A stretch of DNA of 64,000 bases from Rouxiella aceris (GTDB lineage Bacteria; Pseudomonadota; Gammaproteobacteria; Enterobacterales; Enterobacteriaceae), in contig NZ_JAADJU010000009.1 of the NCBI RefSeq assembly GCF_012933545.1, forward strand, positions 124,001-188,000, written 5' to 3'. Positions within the stretch are counted from its first letter, which is position 1. Each line of letters begins with the position of its first letter. Below are positions 9,054 to 17,417 of this stretch, one piece after another. The translations under genes and the position numbers were made by a program. The notes beneath the pieces are model-generated. The model was not told the origin of the DNA. It ran no database searches and worked only from the letters and a program-made list of their open reading frames with translations.

Positions 9054-9349
9054 TGAAGCAACACTTAACGACCACAGTTCGGGTAGAAGGAAAGGGCGAA
9101 AATAAGGCTGCCGCCTTTTCCTCCGCGCTGAGCCAGGTTCAGCGAACCGTTCTTAAATCTACTGAAAATATTTTGCTGCGTATCGAACCGCAGGACGTCA
9201 AGATAATTACAGCAGAAGAGAAGGTGACCAAGGAAAGGTTTCTGTTCTTTTTTCTGGCCAGGGAAAGAAAGAGTTATTACGTGGTATTAGACATTACCGT
9301 CAATCTGACTGTCATTAATACTGAGCAGGTGGTCTTTACTACGAAATAA
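9053..9349 (+). CDS. DUF4312 family protein
   Basis: This 98-aa protein has no signal peptide and no clear membrane span; the aromatic stretch RFLFFFLARERKSYY is too broken for one. It is rich in alternating beta-strand patterns (YYVVLDITVNLTVINTEQVVF). The start overlaps the SFCGS stop by one base, implying coupled synthesis and probably a complex. The family always travels with SFCGS, DUF4311 and DUF4310 genes, as far as I recall, and no biochemical role is known to me. Confidence 0.85.
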   Translation: MKQHLTTTVRVEGKGENKAAAFSSALSQVQRTVLKSTENILLRIEPQDVKIITAEEKVTKERFLFFFLARERKSYYVVLDITVNLTVINTEQVVFTTK

Positions 9350-9360
9350 AACCGTTAGCG

Positions 9361-9386
9361 ATACCCGTCGTCATTGACGGGGGTAT
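9361..9386 (+). promoter_or_regulatory. Intercistronic hairpin between DUF4312 and DUF4311 genes
   Basis: ATACCCGTC at 9361-9369 pairs with GACGGGGGTAT at 9376-9386, with one or two bulged G, and the ATG of the next gene follows at 9409. With no T-run it is more likely an mRNA processing or stability element than a terminator. Confidence 0.45.
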
Positions 9387-9408
9387 ATAAAATCACAGGG
9401 ATACTCTG

Positions 9409-10185
9409 ATGTTTTTAATTATTTTATTTAAGTCGCTGATTATCGGCGGATTGGTGGGCGTGGGGGTAGGTGCCGGTGCGGCGCGTATGTTCCATGCACC
9501 TACCGTACAGGGAATGGGGGCGTTTCGTACCCTGGGGGAACTGAACTCCTGTGAAGGGGATCCTGCTTCGCACTTCTCCTTCGGGCTGGGCTTTTTCTTC
9601 AACGCCTGGGCGTCATCCGTGGCGGCCGGTTCCTTCACTCAGGACGTCGATCACCGCATTATTCCCAACTGGGCCGCAGCTGCGTTGATGATAAAAAATC
9701 GCAACGTTGCCGAGACCCTGCATGACCCACGCAAAATGGCCATTGCCAGCGGCATTATCGGCATGATTGTGGTGGCCTTCCTTAATACTACCGCCTCGGC
9801 GGTGCCGCCTGCCCTGCAGGTAACGGCGATTAAGGTGCTGGTCCCGGCGGCCAATATGCTGGTCAATACCGTGATGCCGGTTATTTTCTGGTTGGCGGCC
9901 ATTGATGCCGGTCGTCGTTCCGGTTTCTGGGGCACTATTTTTGGTGGTCTGGCGCAGATGATTATGGGTAACGCGGTGCCGGGACTGGTACTGGGGATTC
10001 TGATCGGTAAAGGGGTAGAAGAGGGCGGCTGGAACCATGTCACCAAAGTGATGATGGCGGCGATTATCGCGCTGTTTGTCCTCAGCGGCTTCTTCCGTGG
10101 CTTTGACGTAAAAATGTTGCAGTCCTTTATGCTCGACGTACCGGCATGGCTGAATGGCATTCATAATTCACTCAGTGGTAAATAA
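9409..10185 (+). CDS. DUF4311 family membrane protein, putative transporter subunit
   Basis: The 258-aa polytopic protein has hydrophobic segments at about 4-24, 110-132, 140-165, 172-200 and 212-232. The polar stretch ELNSCEGDPASHFSF and the motif FTQDVDHRIIPNWAAAA lie between the first and second of these. A GRRSGFWGTIFGGLAQMIMG segment with GNAVPGLVLGILIG resembles channel-lining helices of sugar permeases. The gene directly precedes DUF4310 (7-bp gap). These two are the only integral membrane proteins in the catabolic cluster and so are the likely permease. Substrate and mechanism are unknown. Confidence 0.85.
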   Translation: MFLIILFKSLIIGGLVGVGVGAGAARMFHAPTVQGMGAFRTLGELNSCEGDPASHFSFGLGFFFNAWASSVAAGSFTQDVDHRIIPNWAAAALMIKNRNVAETLHDPRKMAIASGIIGMIVVAFLNTTASAVPPALQVTAIKVLVPAANMLVNTVMPVIFWLAAIDAGRRSGFWGTIFGGLAQMIMGNAVPGLVLGILIGKGVEEGGWNHVTKVMMAAIIALFVLSGFFRGFDVKMLQSFMLDVPAWLNGIHNSLSGK

Positions 10186-10192
10186 GGGGATC

Positions 10193-10846
10193 ATGAAAAT
10201 GGAAGAACAAACCAAAAGTGGTTTCTGGTACGCCGAGTGGTCGTTCCCGATTTTTGTCGGGTTACTCTCTGCCGGGGTGTTTGCCGGGACCCATATGTAT
10301 TACCTGTATGGCATTGGTGCCTTTAACGAGGTGGCTTTCGTTTCCATGCTGCGTTCGGGGATGAATACCGGCGTCTATGGTGCGGTGGCGGCGTTCGGTG
10401 CCAGTTTCCTGTTTGCCCGTATCATTGAAGGTTCGCTGGTCGGTATCCTCGATATCGGCGGTGCCATCCAGACCGGGATTGGCCTGGGCGTGCCTGCGCT
10501 GTTGCTCGGTGCTGGCATTGTCTTTCCGGTGGCCAACTTCGCCGCCTCGTTGGTTACCGGTTTAATCCTCGGTCTGGCAGTGGGCTATATCATTATTCTG
10601 GCACGTAAATTTACCATCAATCAGGGTAACTCGACTTACGGTGCTGACGTGATGATGGGGGCAGGTAATGCCACCGGCCGTTTCCTTGGGCCGTTGATTA
10701 TTCTGTCGGCAATGGCCGCCTCTATCCCGATCGGTCTGGGTGCGTTATTGGGTGCGCTGCTGTTCTATATCTGGAAAAAACCGCTTACCGGTGGCGCGAT
10801 CCTCGGGGCGATGATCCTCGGTGCTATCTTCCCGGTTTCACTGTAA
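10193..10846 (+). CDS. DUF4310 family membrane protein, putative transporter subunit
   Basis: The 217-aa, strongly hydrophobic, Gly-rich protein has about six membrane segments (for example FPIFVGLLSAGVFAG, LGVPALLLGAGIVFPVANF, LVTGLILGLAVGYIIILA and the C-terminal GGAILGAMILGAIFPV). A conserved-looking loop NQGNSTYGADVMMGAGNATGRFLGP lies before the last helices. The start at 10193 follows AAGGGGA 7 bp after the DUF4311 stop; the longer in-frame ATG at 10154 would overlap DUF4311 by 32 bp and lacks that site. It presumably forms a heteromeric permease with DUF4311. Confidence 0.85.
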   Translation: MKMEEQTKSGFWYAEWSFPIFVGLLSAGVFAGTHMYYLYGIGAFNEVAFVSMLRSGMNTGVYGAVAAFGASFLFARIIEGSLVGILDIGGAIQTGIGLGVPALLLGAGIVFPVANFAASLVTGLILGLAVGYIIILARKFTINQGNSTYGADVMMGAGNATGRFLGPLIILSAMAASIPIGLGALLGALLFYIWKKPLTGGAILGAMILGAIFPVSL

Positions 10847-10879
10847 TACCTTGATTTAAAATAATTAGAAAGTTTGTTT

Positions 10880-10910
10880 ATCCCCTGGCGACCCCAAGTT
10901 GCCAGGGGAT
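10880..10910 (+). promoter_or_regulatory. Intercistronic hairpin before the amidohydrolase gene
   Basis: A perfect 10-bp stem (ATCCCCTGGC with GCCAGGGGAT) and an 11-nt loop end directly at the ribosome-binding site GAGGAGAAAGG of the next gene. There is no T-run. It separates the transport genes from the enzyme genes and could protect the upstream mRNA from 3' decay or modulate translation of the enzyme block. Confidence 0.55.
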
Positions 10911-10925
10911 GAGGAGAAAGGTCGT

Positions 10926-12065
10926 ATGTATGATGTGATCGTCAGACAGGCTAAAATCGCCGATGGCAGCCTGATAGATATCGCCATTCAAGACGGTAAG
11001 CTGGCCGCTGTTGGCCAACTGCCACCGGATGTGACCGCCACCCGGACGCTCGATCTGCACGGACAATATTGGCTAAGTGCCGGCTGGATCGATTCCCACG
11101 TTCACTGCTACCCGAAATCACCGATTTATCATGATGAAGCCGACCGTGTTGGTATCGACAGCGGCGTGACCACGGTGATCGATGCCGGTAGCACCGGCGC
11201 GGATGATGTGGATGATTTTTATCAGTTGACCCGTCAGGCCAAAACCCGGGTGTATGCCTTCCTCAATATTGCCCGCACCGGTATCGTGACGCAAAACGAA
11301 CTGGCCGATATGGCGCAGATCGACAAAGTCGGTGTCGCCCAGGCGATTGCCGATCATCCGGATTTTATTATCGGTCTGAAAGCCCGTATGAGCAGCAGCG
11401 TAGTGGGTAAAAACGGCATTCAACCGCTGCTGCGTGCCAAAGAGATGCAGCAGGAAAATCAGGGTCTGCCCTTGATGGTGCATATTGGCAATAACCCGCC
11501 GGATCTCGATGAGATCGCCGATTTGCTGGCGGCGGGCGATATCATCACCCACTGCTATAACGGCAAACCCAACCGCATTCTGACGCCGCAAGGTCAACTG
11601 CGCGAGGCGGTGAAACGCGCCCTCGAACGCGGCGTGCTGCTGGATGTCGGCCATGGTTCCGCCAGCTTTAGCTTTGCGGTCGCCGAAATGGCAATCCGCC
11701 AGGGGATCCTGCCTCATACCATCAGTTCCGATATCTACTGCCGCAACCGTATTTCCGGGCCGGTGCATAGTCTGGCGACGGTGATGTCGAAATTCTTTAG
11801 CGTCGGTATGACCTTGCCGCAGGTGATTGACTGCGTGACCTGTCATGCCGCCGATGCGCTGCGTCTGGGCGGCAAAGGCCGTCTTGAGGTCGGTGCCGAT
11901 GCCGACTTGACACTGTTTGAGTTGCAGCATGTGCCGCAGGTGTTTATCGATTCCGAAGGGCTGTCGAAGGCGGGCGAACAGCTGCTGGTGCCGCTGGCTG
12001 CCATTGTGGCCGGTGAAGTGATATTAACTGCCGAAGGGAAGTCTAAAAATGTCTTCGATTTATGA
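10926..12065 (+). CDS. Amidohydrolase/deacetylase-family metallohydrolase (COG3964 type)
   Basis: The 379-aa TIM-barrel amidohydrolase has metal ligands recognisable as DSHVHCYP (HxH, near residue 56-62), a candidate carboxylated Lys in IGLKARMSSS, His in MVHIGN, His in THCYNG and Asp in SSDIYCRN. This subgroup was often misannotated as dihydroorotase or adenine deaminase. Characterised COG3964 relatives that I recall hydrolyse acyl esters such as acetyl-(R)-mandelate in vitro. The start at 10926 is set by GAGGAGAAAGG. The 3' end overlaps the DgaE-like gene by 17 bp. In context it probably removes an acyl group from, or opens, the imported compound before DgaE acts. Confidence 0.88.
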   Translation: MYDVIVRQAKIADGSLIDIAIQDGKLAAVGQLPPDVTATRTLDLHGQYWLSAGWIDSHVHCYPKSPIYHDEADRVGIDSGVTTVIDAGSTGADDVDDFYQLTRQAKTRVYAFLNIARTGIVTQNELADMAQIDKVGVAQAIADHPDFIIGLKARMSSSVVGKNGIQPLLRAKEMQQENQGLPLMVHIGNNPPDLDEIADLLAAGDIITHCYNGKPNRILTPQGQLREAVKRALERGVLLDVGHGSASFSFAVAEMAIRQGILPHTISSDIYCRNRISGPVHSLATVMSKFFSVGMTLPQVIDCVTCHAADALRLGGKGRLEVGADADLTLFELQHVPQVFIDSEGLSKAGEQLLVPLAAIVAGEVILTAEGKSKNVFDL

Positions 12066-13167
12066 AAAATACAATTTAAAACAGGTGATTAACGCGTCAG
12101 GCCGCATGACGATCCTCGGTGTGTCTACCCCGAGAACCGAAGTGGCCGAGGTGGTAAATACCGGGCTTAACCACTTCTTTGAGATGAAAGATCTGGTTAA
12201 TAAAACCGGCGCTTATATCGCCAATCTGCTGAATGTTGAAAACGCCGTGGTGGTTTCCTGCGCTTCGGCGGGGATTGCCCAGTCTGTTGCCGCTGTAATT
12301 ATTAAAGATAACGCCTGGCTGTTGGATAATCTGCACGCGGCACCGTTGACGGTAGCCAATGAAATTGTACTGCCCAAGGGACATAACGTTAACTACGGTG
12401 CGCCGGTGGCCACCATGGTGACTCTCGGCGGCGGTAAAGTGGTCGAGGCTGGCTATGCCAACGAGTGTTCTGCGGCCCAGTTGGCGGCGGCTATCACCCC
12501 GCACACTGCGGCGATCCTCTATATCAAGTCCCATCACTCGGTGCAAAAAAGTATTTTGTCGGTGGCCGAAGCGGTGGCGGTTGCCCATGAACATCAATTG
12601 CCGTTAATCGTTGATGCGGCGGCGGAAGAAGATCTCCACTGTTACTACGAGATGGGGGCTGACCTGGTGATCTACAGTGGGGCCAAAGCCATTGAAGGGC
12701 CGACCAGTGGTCTGGTTTTGGGCCGCCATCAGCTTGTCGAGTGGGTAAAACTGCAATCCAACGGCATTGGCCGCGCGATGAAAGTGGGCAAGGAAGGCAT
12801 TCTCGGTCTGACGCAGGCCATTGAAAGTTATATCACGCAGCCAAAAACCACCGGCCAGCAGATGGTCGACAAAATGACCCCCTTTATCGCCAGTCTGAAT
12901 GCGATTAACGGTGTTTCTGCCCGCGTGGTGTGGGACAGCGCCGGTCGCGATATTGCGCGCACGGAAATTGCCTTTGATGAAACCTTGTTGGGCTGGAAAA
13001 CCAAAGCCATTGTCGATGCGATGAAAACCGGTGAGATTGCCATTTATTTTCGTGGTTATCGTGCCAACGAAGGCAAAATCGAAGTGGATGTGCGCAGCGT
13101 AACCCCGGCGCAACTGGTTACCGTTGCCGAATGTTTTAACGCCCTGTTTAGCGGAGAGAAAGCATGA
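12049..13167 (+). CDS. dgaE: DgaE-family PLP-dependent ammonia lyase
   Basis: The 372-aa PLP enzyme is of the SelA-like fold-type I group. The Schiff-base lysine is Lys213 in IYSGAKAIEGPTSG, and the PLP-ring aspartate is Asp189 in LIVDAAAEED. DgaE of Salmonella converts D-glucosaminate-6-phosphate to 2-keto-3-deoxygluconate-6-phosphate and ammonia. The immediate downstream aldolase (4-bp ATGA overlap) supports the same chemistry here. In other clusters this protein pairs with D-glucosaminate PTS genes, which are absent here, so the true substrate may be a related amino-sugar acid. The symbol is by family. Confidence 0.85.
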   Translation: MSSIYEKYNLKQVINASGRMTILGVSTPRTEVAEVVNTGLNHFFEMKDLVNKTGAYIANLLNVENAVVVSCASAGIAQSVAAVIIKDNAWLLDNLHAAPLTVANEIVLPKGHNVNYGAPVATMVTLGGGKVVEAGYANECSAAQLAAAITPHTAAILYIKSHHSVQKSILSVAEAVAVAHEHQLPLIVDAAAEEDLHCYYEMGADLVIYSGAKAIEGPTSGLVLGRHQLVEWVKLQSNGIGRAMKVGKEGILGLTQAIESYITQPKTTGQQMVDKMTPFIASLNAINGVSARVVWDSAGRDIARTEIAFDETLLGWKTKAIVDAMKTGEIAIYFRGYRANEGKIEVDVRSVTPAQLVTVAECFNALFSGEKA

Positions 13168-13904
13168 AGCTGACCCCTAATTTTTACCGTGACCGTGTGT
13201 GCCTGAATGTTCTTGCTGGCAGTAAAGACAATGCCCGTGATATCTATCAGGCGGCGGAAGGTCATGTACTGGTCGGCGTACTGTCCAAAAATTATGCCGA
13301 TGTGGCCAGCGCTGTAGAAGATATGAAAGCTTATGCTGCCTTGATTGATAATGCCTTGTCTGTCGGTCTGGGTGCTGGCGATCCGCGTCAGTCGTTGATG
13401 GTCAGCCAGATTTCCGGGCAGGTTCAGCCACAACACGTTAATCAGGTGTTTACCGGTGTGGGTACCAGTCGTGCGCTGCTGGGGCAGAACGACAGCGTGG
13501 TTAATGGTCTGGTTTCTCCCAGCGGTAAAGTCGGTTGGGTGAAGATCTCCACCGGTCCGCTCAGCTCAAAAACCAGCGACGGTATTGTGCCGGTAGAGAC
13601 CGCCATTGCGATGCTAAAAGATATGGGCGGTAGCTCGGTGAAGTATTTCCCGATGGGCGGCCTGAAAACCCGCGAAGAGTTCGCTGCGGTGGCACGCGCC
13701 TGTGCCGAACAGGACTTTTGGCTGGAACCTACCGGCGGTATCGATCTGGAAAACTTTGAACCTATTATGGAGATCGCCCTGGCGGCGGGAGTGAGCAAAA
13801 TTATTCCTCATATCTATAGTTCGATCATTGATAGCGCCAGCGGCAATACCCGCCCGCAGGATGTCAGCACGCTGCTCGCCAGTGTTAAAAAACTGCTTGG
13901 CTAA
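13164..13904 (+). CDS. dgaF: DgaF-family 2-keto-3-deoxy-phosphogluconate aldolase (KDGP aldolase)
   Basis: The 246-aa TIM barrel has the Schiff-base lysine Lys160 in GGSSVKYFPMGGLKTREEF and a phosphate-binding TGGIDLENF segment. The predicted reaction splits 2-keto-3-deoxygluconate-6-phosphate into pyruvate and glyceraldehyde-3-phosphate, the last step after the DgaE-type lyase. The start overlaps the dgaE stop by 4 bp (ATGA). It ends the enzyme block, and the regulator follows after 223 bp with its own start. The call rests on family resemblance and gene order. Confidence 0.88.
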   Translation: MKLTPNFYRDRVCLNVLAGSKDNARDIYQAAEGHVLVGVLSKNYADVASAVEDMKAYAALIDNALSVGLGAGDPRQSLMVSQISGQVQPQHVNQVFTGVGTSRALLGQNDSVVNGLVSPSGKVGWVKISTGPLSSKTSDGIVPVETAIAMLKDMGGSSVKYFPMGGLKTREEFAAVARACAEQDFWLEPTGGIDLENFEPIMEIALAAGVSKIIPHIYSSIIDSASGNTRPQDVSTLLASVKKLLG

Positions 13905-13919
13905 TAATAAGCGCCCGGT

Positions 13920-13967
13920 CTAAGCCCGTGTACACTCGCTAAAAACGGGCTTGGTCAGCAGTCTGGG
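13920..13967 (+). repeat. Relic of the 133-bp MITE-like element, downstream of dgaF
   Basis: The stretch GTGTACACTCGCTAAAAACG, followed by GGCTTGGTCAGCAGTCTGG, matches the right 40-odd bases of the complete element with scattered changes. The changes create an 8-bp inverted repeat AAGCCCGT/ACGGGCTT (13922-13929 and 13945-13952) that could serve as a weak terminator for the dga-like operon. Confidence 0.6.
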
Positions 13968-14127
13968 TGGTAAGGTGTTTTTGTTGATGGCTAATCGGTT
14001 GCCGGTAGTCCATCGTAGAGCGTACCCTGAAACAGAGTAAATTGAGGGGGTGAGCTGCAACCTGTGCGGGATGATGTTAGCCATTCATCCTGCCCGGTTA
14101 TTTTTGGTCAGACTCAGCGGAAGGTTT

Positions 14128-16044
14128 ATGGTGAGATTTCCTTATCAACGATTGGCAGTGCTGTTTGATGCTTTACAGACGGAAACGTTGCCGCAGGATG
14201 AGCTGGCAAAACGTCTGGATGTGTCCACGCGCACGGTGCGGGCAGATATCACCGCACTGAATGAAATTATGCAGCAATACGGTGCCTGTTTTATTCATAA
14301 TCGCGGCAGTGGTTATCAACTGAAAGTGGATGATGCTGCGCTGTTTTCCATGCTGCAACAACCGGTTAAGCGCAATAATCCTACGCCGCGCAGTGCCGCA
14401 GAGCGGGTTAACCGACTGCTGATCCGTTTTTTGACCTCGGCTTTTTCGTTAAAGCTGGAGGATCTGGCCGACGAATGGTTTGTCAGCCGCGGCACGCTGC
14501 AAAACGATATGCCTGAGGTGCGCGAGCATCTAAACCGTTACCATCTCAATATTGAAACCAAGCCGCGTTATGGCATGAAACTGTTCGGTTCGGAACTGGC
14601 GATCCGCGCCTGCCTTACCGATTTGCTGTTCCAGCTTAATAATGACGACCAAATCAGCCCGTTCCTGAAAGCCGAAAGCCTGGAAGCTGAAGCACTGCAA
14701 CCCTTGACCGATTTTATGCATCAGTTGCTGAATCAGTCGTCGATTCAGCTTACCGACGAGGGGGAGAAGTATTTGATCCTCTATTGTGCCGTGGCGGTCA
14801 AGCGTATTGCTGGCGGTTATCCGTTAACGGATTTTGATGCCGAAGAACAAGAGCCAGCGGTCAGGCAAATCTCCAGCAAGCTGGCAGCCGAGTTAAAACG
14901 AATGGTAGGCAAAGAGATCCCGGCGGCGGAAGAGGCCTATTTGCGGGTCAATATTGCCGCACGACGTGTGCAGAGTATTTTGCCCACCGACATTAACGCC
15001 GATGATGAAGAGTCGTTGGTCGACTATATTCTCTCCTATATTAACTCCCATTATAATTATGATTTACAAGGGGATAAGCAACTTCGCTCAGACTTGCTGA
15101 CGCATATTAAGGCGATGATCACCCGGGTGAAATACCAGATCAATATTCCCAATCCGCTGCTCAACAATATTAAACAGCACTATCCGATGGCCTACGACGT
15201 TACTCTGGCGGCGGTATCAAGCTGGGGGAAATACACCCCTTATAGCCTGAGCGAAAATGAAATCGGCTTTCTGGTGCTGCATATCGGCGTCGGGCTGGAG
15301 CGTCATTACAATATTGGCTATCAGCGGCATCCGCAGGCGATGCTGGTGTGCGATACCGGCAACTCCACGCTGCGCATGATCGAAGCGCAAATCAGCCGCA
15401 AGTTTCCGCAAATTGTGGTTACGCGGGTCATTTCATTGCGTGATTATGAACAAATCGAGCATATCGACGAAGATTTTATTATTTCCAATGCACGGCTGGT
15501 GGAGCGCAATAAGCCGGTGGTGGTGCTGTCGCCGTTTCCTACCGAATATCAGATGGAGCAACTGGGAAAACTGGTGCTGGTGGACCGCACCCGGCCTTAT
15601 ATGCTGGAAAAATTCTTCGATCGGCAACACTTTCTGATCCTCGATGAGCCCATGACTCAGGCGCAGCTGTTTCGCAAAATTTGCACTCAGCTGGAAGAGG
15701 AAGGCTATGTCGATGAGGCGTTTTATCCTTCGGTGGTTGAGCGCGAAGAGATTGTCTCCACCATGTTGGGTGAGGGCATTGCGCTGCCGCACTCGCTGGG
15801 CTTGCTGGCCAAAAAGACCGTGGTGATCACCGTATTATCGCGGCAGGGGATCAAATGGGGCGAGGGGGAGACAGCGCACGTTATCTTCCTGCTGGCGATC
15901 AGCAAGGCCGATTATGAAGAAGCGATGGCGATATATGACTTGTTTGTGACTTTTGTGCGCGAAAGATCGATGAGTCGCCTGTTGACCAGCCGTAATTTTG
16001 ACAGCTTCAAGGCGATGGCGATTGACTGTCTAAGCCGTATCTAG
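14128..16044 (+). CDS. PRD-containing transcriptional regulator (BglG/MtlR type) with EIIB-like and EIIA domains
   Basis: The 638-aa protein has, in order: an N-terminal winged HTH (about 1-60, ELAKRLDVSTRTVRADITALNEI), a second HTH-like region (about 95-165), two PRDs (about 170-390), an EIIB-like domain around LVCDTGNSTLRMIEAQI with its Cys retained, and a C-terminal EIIA of the fructose type with the active His in EGIALPHS. This layout matches MtlR/LicR-like DNA-binding activators, not sigma 54-dependent LevR/DgaR, because no AAA+ domain is present. The start at 14128 follows GGAAGG; a GTG at 14050 would add 26 atypical residues. It probably activates the 8.3-13.9 kb operon in response to transporter phosphorylation. 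Confidence 0.88.
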   Translation: MVRFPYQRLAVLFDALQTETLPQDELAKRLDVSTRTVRADITALNEIMQQYGACFIHNRGSGYQLKVDDAALFSMLQQPVKRNNPTPRSAAERVNRLLIRFLTSAFSLKLEDLADEWFVSRGTLQNDMPEVREHLNRYHLNIETKPRYGMKLFGSELAIRACLTDLLFQLNNDDQISPFLKAESLEAEALQPLTDFMHQLLNQSSIQLTDEGEKYLILYCAVAVKRIAGGYPLTDFDAEEQEPAVRQISSKLAAELKRMVGKEIPAAEEAYLRVNIAARRVQSILPTDINADDEESLVDYILSYINSHYNYDLQGDKQLRSDLLTHIKAMITRVKYQINIPNPLLNNIKQHYPMAYDVTLAAVSSWGKYTPYSLSENEIGFLVLHIGVGLERHYNIGYQRHPQAMLVCDTGNSTLRMIEAQISRKFPQIVVTRVISLRDYEQIEHIDEDFIISNARLVERNKPVVVLSPFPTEYQMEQLGKLVLVDRTRPYMLEKFFDRQHFLILDEPMTQAQLFRKICTQLEEEGYVDEAFYPSVVEREEIVSTMLGEGIALPHSLGLLAKKTVVITVLSRQGIKWGEGETAHVIFLLAISKADYEEAMAIYDLFVTFVRERSMSRLLTSRNFDSFKAMAIDCLSRI

Positions 16045-16059
16045 CGCTCTGAACAACGA

Positions 16060-16087
16060 CTTCCCCCTTTTTGATTGTAGGGGGAGG
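16060..16087. terminator. Hairpin between the convergent PRD regulator gene and ptsO
   Basis: TTCCCCC (16061-16067) and GGGGGAGG (16080-16087) can pair around a T-rich loop. It lies 16 bp after the regulator stop and 15 bp after the ptsO stop on the other strand, so it may serve both, although T-runs are short. Confidence 0.45.
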
Positions 16088-16101
16088 CTTGCCTGATTAC
16101 G

Positions 16102-16374
16102 CTATTCTTCATCAAACCCGGAATTAATCAGATTAATCACCGCCGCCAGCGCTTCCGCTTCGTCCGGGCCGGTGGCTTCGATTTCAATTTGCTGGCCTTT
16201 CGGCGAGTCGAGCATCAGCAGTGCAATCACGCTGCTGGCTTCGGCTTCAATACCGGCATCGTTGCGCAGCATCACTTCCGATTCAAAACTCTGTACCAGT
16301 TCAAACAGTTTCATCGCCGGGCGAGCGTGCATTCCCAGCCTGTTCTTGATTTCAACTTTCTGTTTAATTGACAT
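16102..16374 (-). CDS. ptsO: NPr, HPr-like phosphocarrier of the nitrogen PTS
   Basis: The 90-aa HPr-fold protein has the phosphorylated His16 in [10 protein letters not shown] and the second motif [16 protein letters not shown]. It passes phosphate from EINtr (PtsP, not in the window) to PtsN. It is the last gene of the rpoN-side operon, 12 bp downstream of rapZ. The length equals the E. coli protein. Confidence 0.97.
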   Translation of the reverse strand: MSIKQKVEIKNRLGMHARPAMKLFELVQSFESEVMLRNDAGIEAEASSVIALLMLDSPKGQQIEIEATGPDEAEALAAVINLINSGFDEE

Positions 16375-16386
16375 AAGGGTTAACCG

Positions 16387-17241
16387 TCATGATTTGCGCT
16401 TTTCCAGCGTACGATGGCGAGACTGCACGTTTTTTCCACGGGAGCGGAAATAGTCGGCGAGTTGTTCAGCCACATAGACCGATCGATGTTTACCGCCGGT
16501 ACAACCGATGGCTACCGTCAGGTAGCTGCGATTGTTGGTTTCCAGCATAGGTAACCATTGTTCGAGATAGCTGCGGGTCTGATAGATAAAATTATGCACT
16601 TCGGTATGGCGATCAAGAAAGGCGGCAACGGGTTTGTCTAACCCGGTCATGGGCCGCAGTTTGGGATCCCAGTGCGGGTTAGGTAAAAAACGCACGTCGA
16701 AAACGTAATCGGCATCGATAGGAATACCATGCTTAAAGCCAAATGATTCAAACACCATGGTCAATTCACGCTCACGTTTGCCCAATAAACGGGTACGCAG
16801 CATTTCGGCCAGTTCGTGCACCGACATTTCCGAGGTATCGATAATCAGATCGGCGCTGGAACGCAGCGGTTCCAGTAATTCGCTTTCCTGATCGATAGCA
16901 CTTTCCAGTGACAGGTTTTTACTGGAAAGCGGATGTAGACGGCGCGTATCGCTGTAGCGTCGGATCAGGGTATTGCGATCGGCATCCAGAAACAGCAGTT
17001 GTGGAGAGAAACTGTCTGGCAACTGGGTCATGGCATGCTCGTAAACTTCTGGTGTTTCCGGCATGTTACGTACGTCAATGCTTACGGCGGCAGAGGTATT
17101 CCGTTCTGCCAGCGTTTGCGCCAGCTGCGGCAGCAATACGACCGGCAGGTTATCGACGCAATAAAAGCCCATATCCTCCAGCGCACGCAAGGCGACGGAT
17201 TTCCCCGAACCAGAACGGCCGCTGACAATCATCAGCACCAT
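16387..17241 (-). CDS. rapZ: RapZ, RNase adaptor protein controlling GlmZ sRNA
   Basis: The 284-aa product equals E. coli RapZ in length. It has Walker A GRSGSGKS (8-15), Walker B-like LLFLDAD, and the C-terminal RNA-binding/sensor domain with [13 protein letters not shown]. It binds GlcN6P and hands the sRNA GlmZ to RNase E, setting GlmS levels for amino-sugar synthesis. The start at 17241 matches [11 protein letters not shown]; the longer in-frame start would add seven residues. It is separated from ptsN by an ERIC-like repeat, so it may have gained an extra mRNA structure in the operon. Confidence 0.97.
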   Translation of the reverse strand: MVLMIVSGRSGSGKSVALRALEDMGFYCVDNLPVVLLPQLAQTLAERNTSAAVSIDVRNMPETPEVYEHAMTQLPDSFSPQLLFLDADRNTLIRRYSDTRRLHPLSSKNLSLESAIDQESELLEPLRSSADLIIDTSEMSVHELAEMLRTRLLGKRERELTMVFESFGFKHGIPIDADYVFDVRFLPNPHWDPKLRPMTGLDKPVAAFLDRHTEVHNFIYQTRSYLEQWLPMLETNNRSYLTVAIGCTGGKHRSVYVAEQLADYFRSRGKNVQSRHRTLEKRKS

Positions 17242-17268
17242 GTTTATCACTCCCTCAAGCAAATGTAG

Positions 17269-17389
17269 CCTTTATCTTTCAAACTGCAGGCATGCGCCGA
17301 TGCGGTTGCTTGTCCAGGTTACTTACCTGAGTAAGTTGCTGTGACGTGCTCGGAGGCCGCTGCCCTGCGCCTTGAAATCTATGGGGTAT
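17269..17389. repeat. ERIC-like intergenic repeat between ptsN and rapZ
   Basis: About 121 bp. Read on the minus strand it begins ATACCCCATAGATTTCAAGG, has the central ACTTACTCAGGTAAGT palindrome and ends TTTGAAAGATAAAGG. This reproduces the ends and core of enterobacterial ERIC elements in degenerate form. It is transcribed inside the ptsN-rapZ-ptsO operon. Confidence 0.75.
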
Positions 17390-17417
17390 CGACCCGATAG
17401 ATGGTCTTCTTCGCGAT

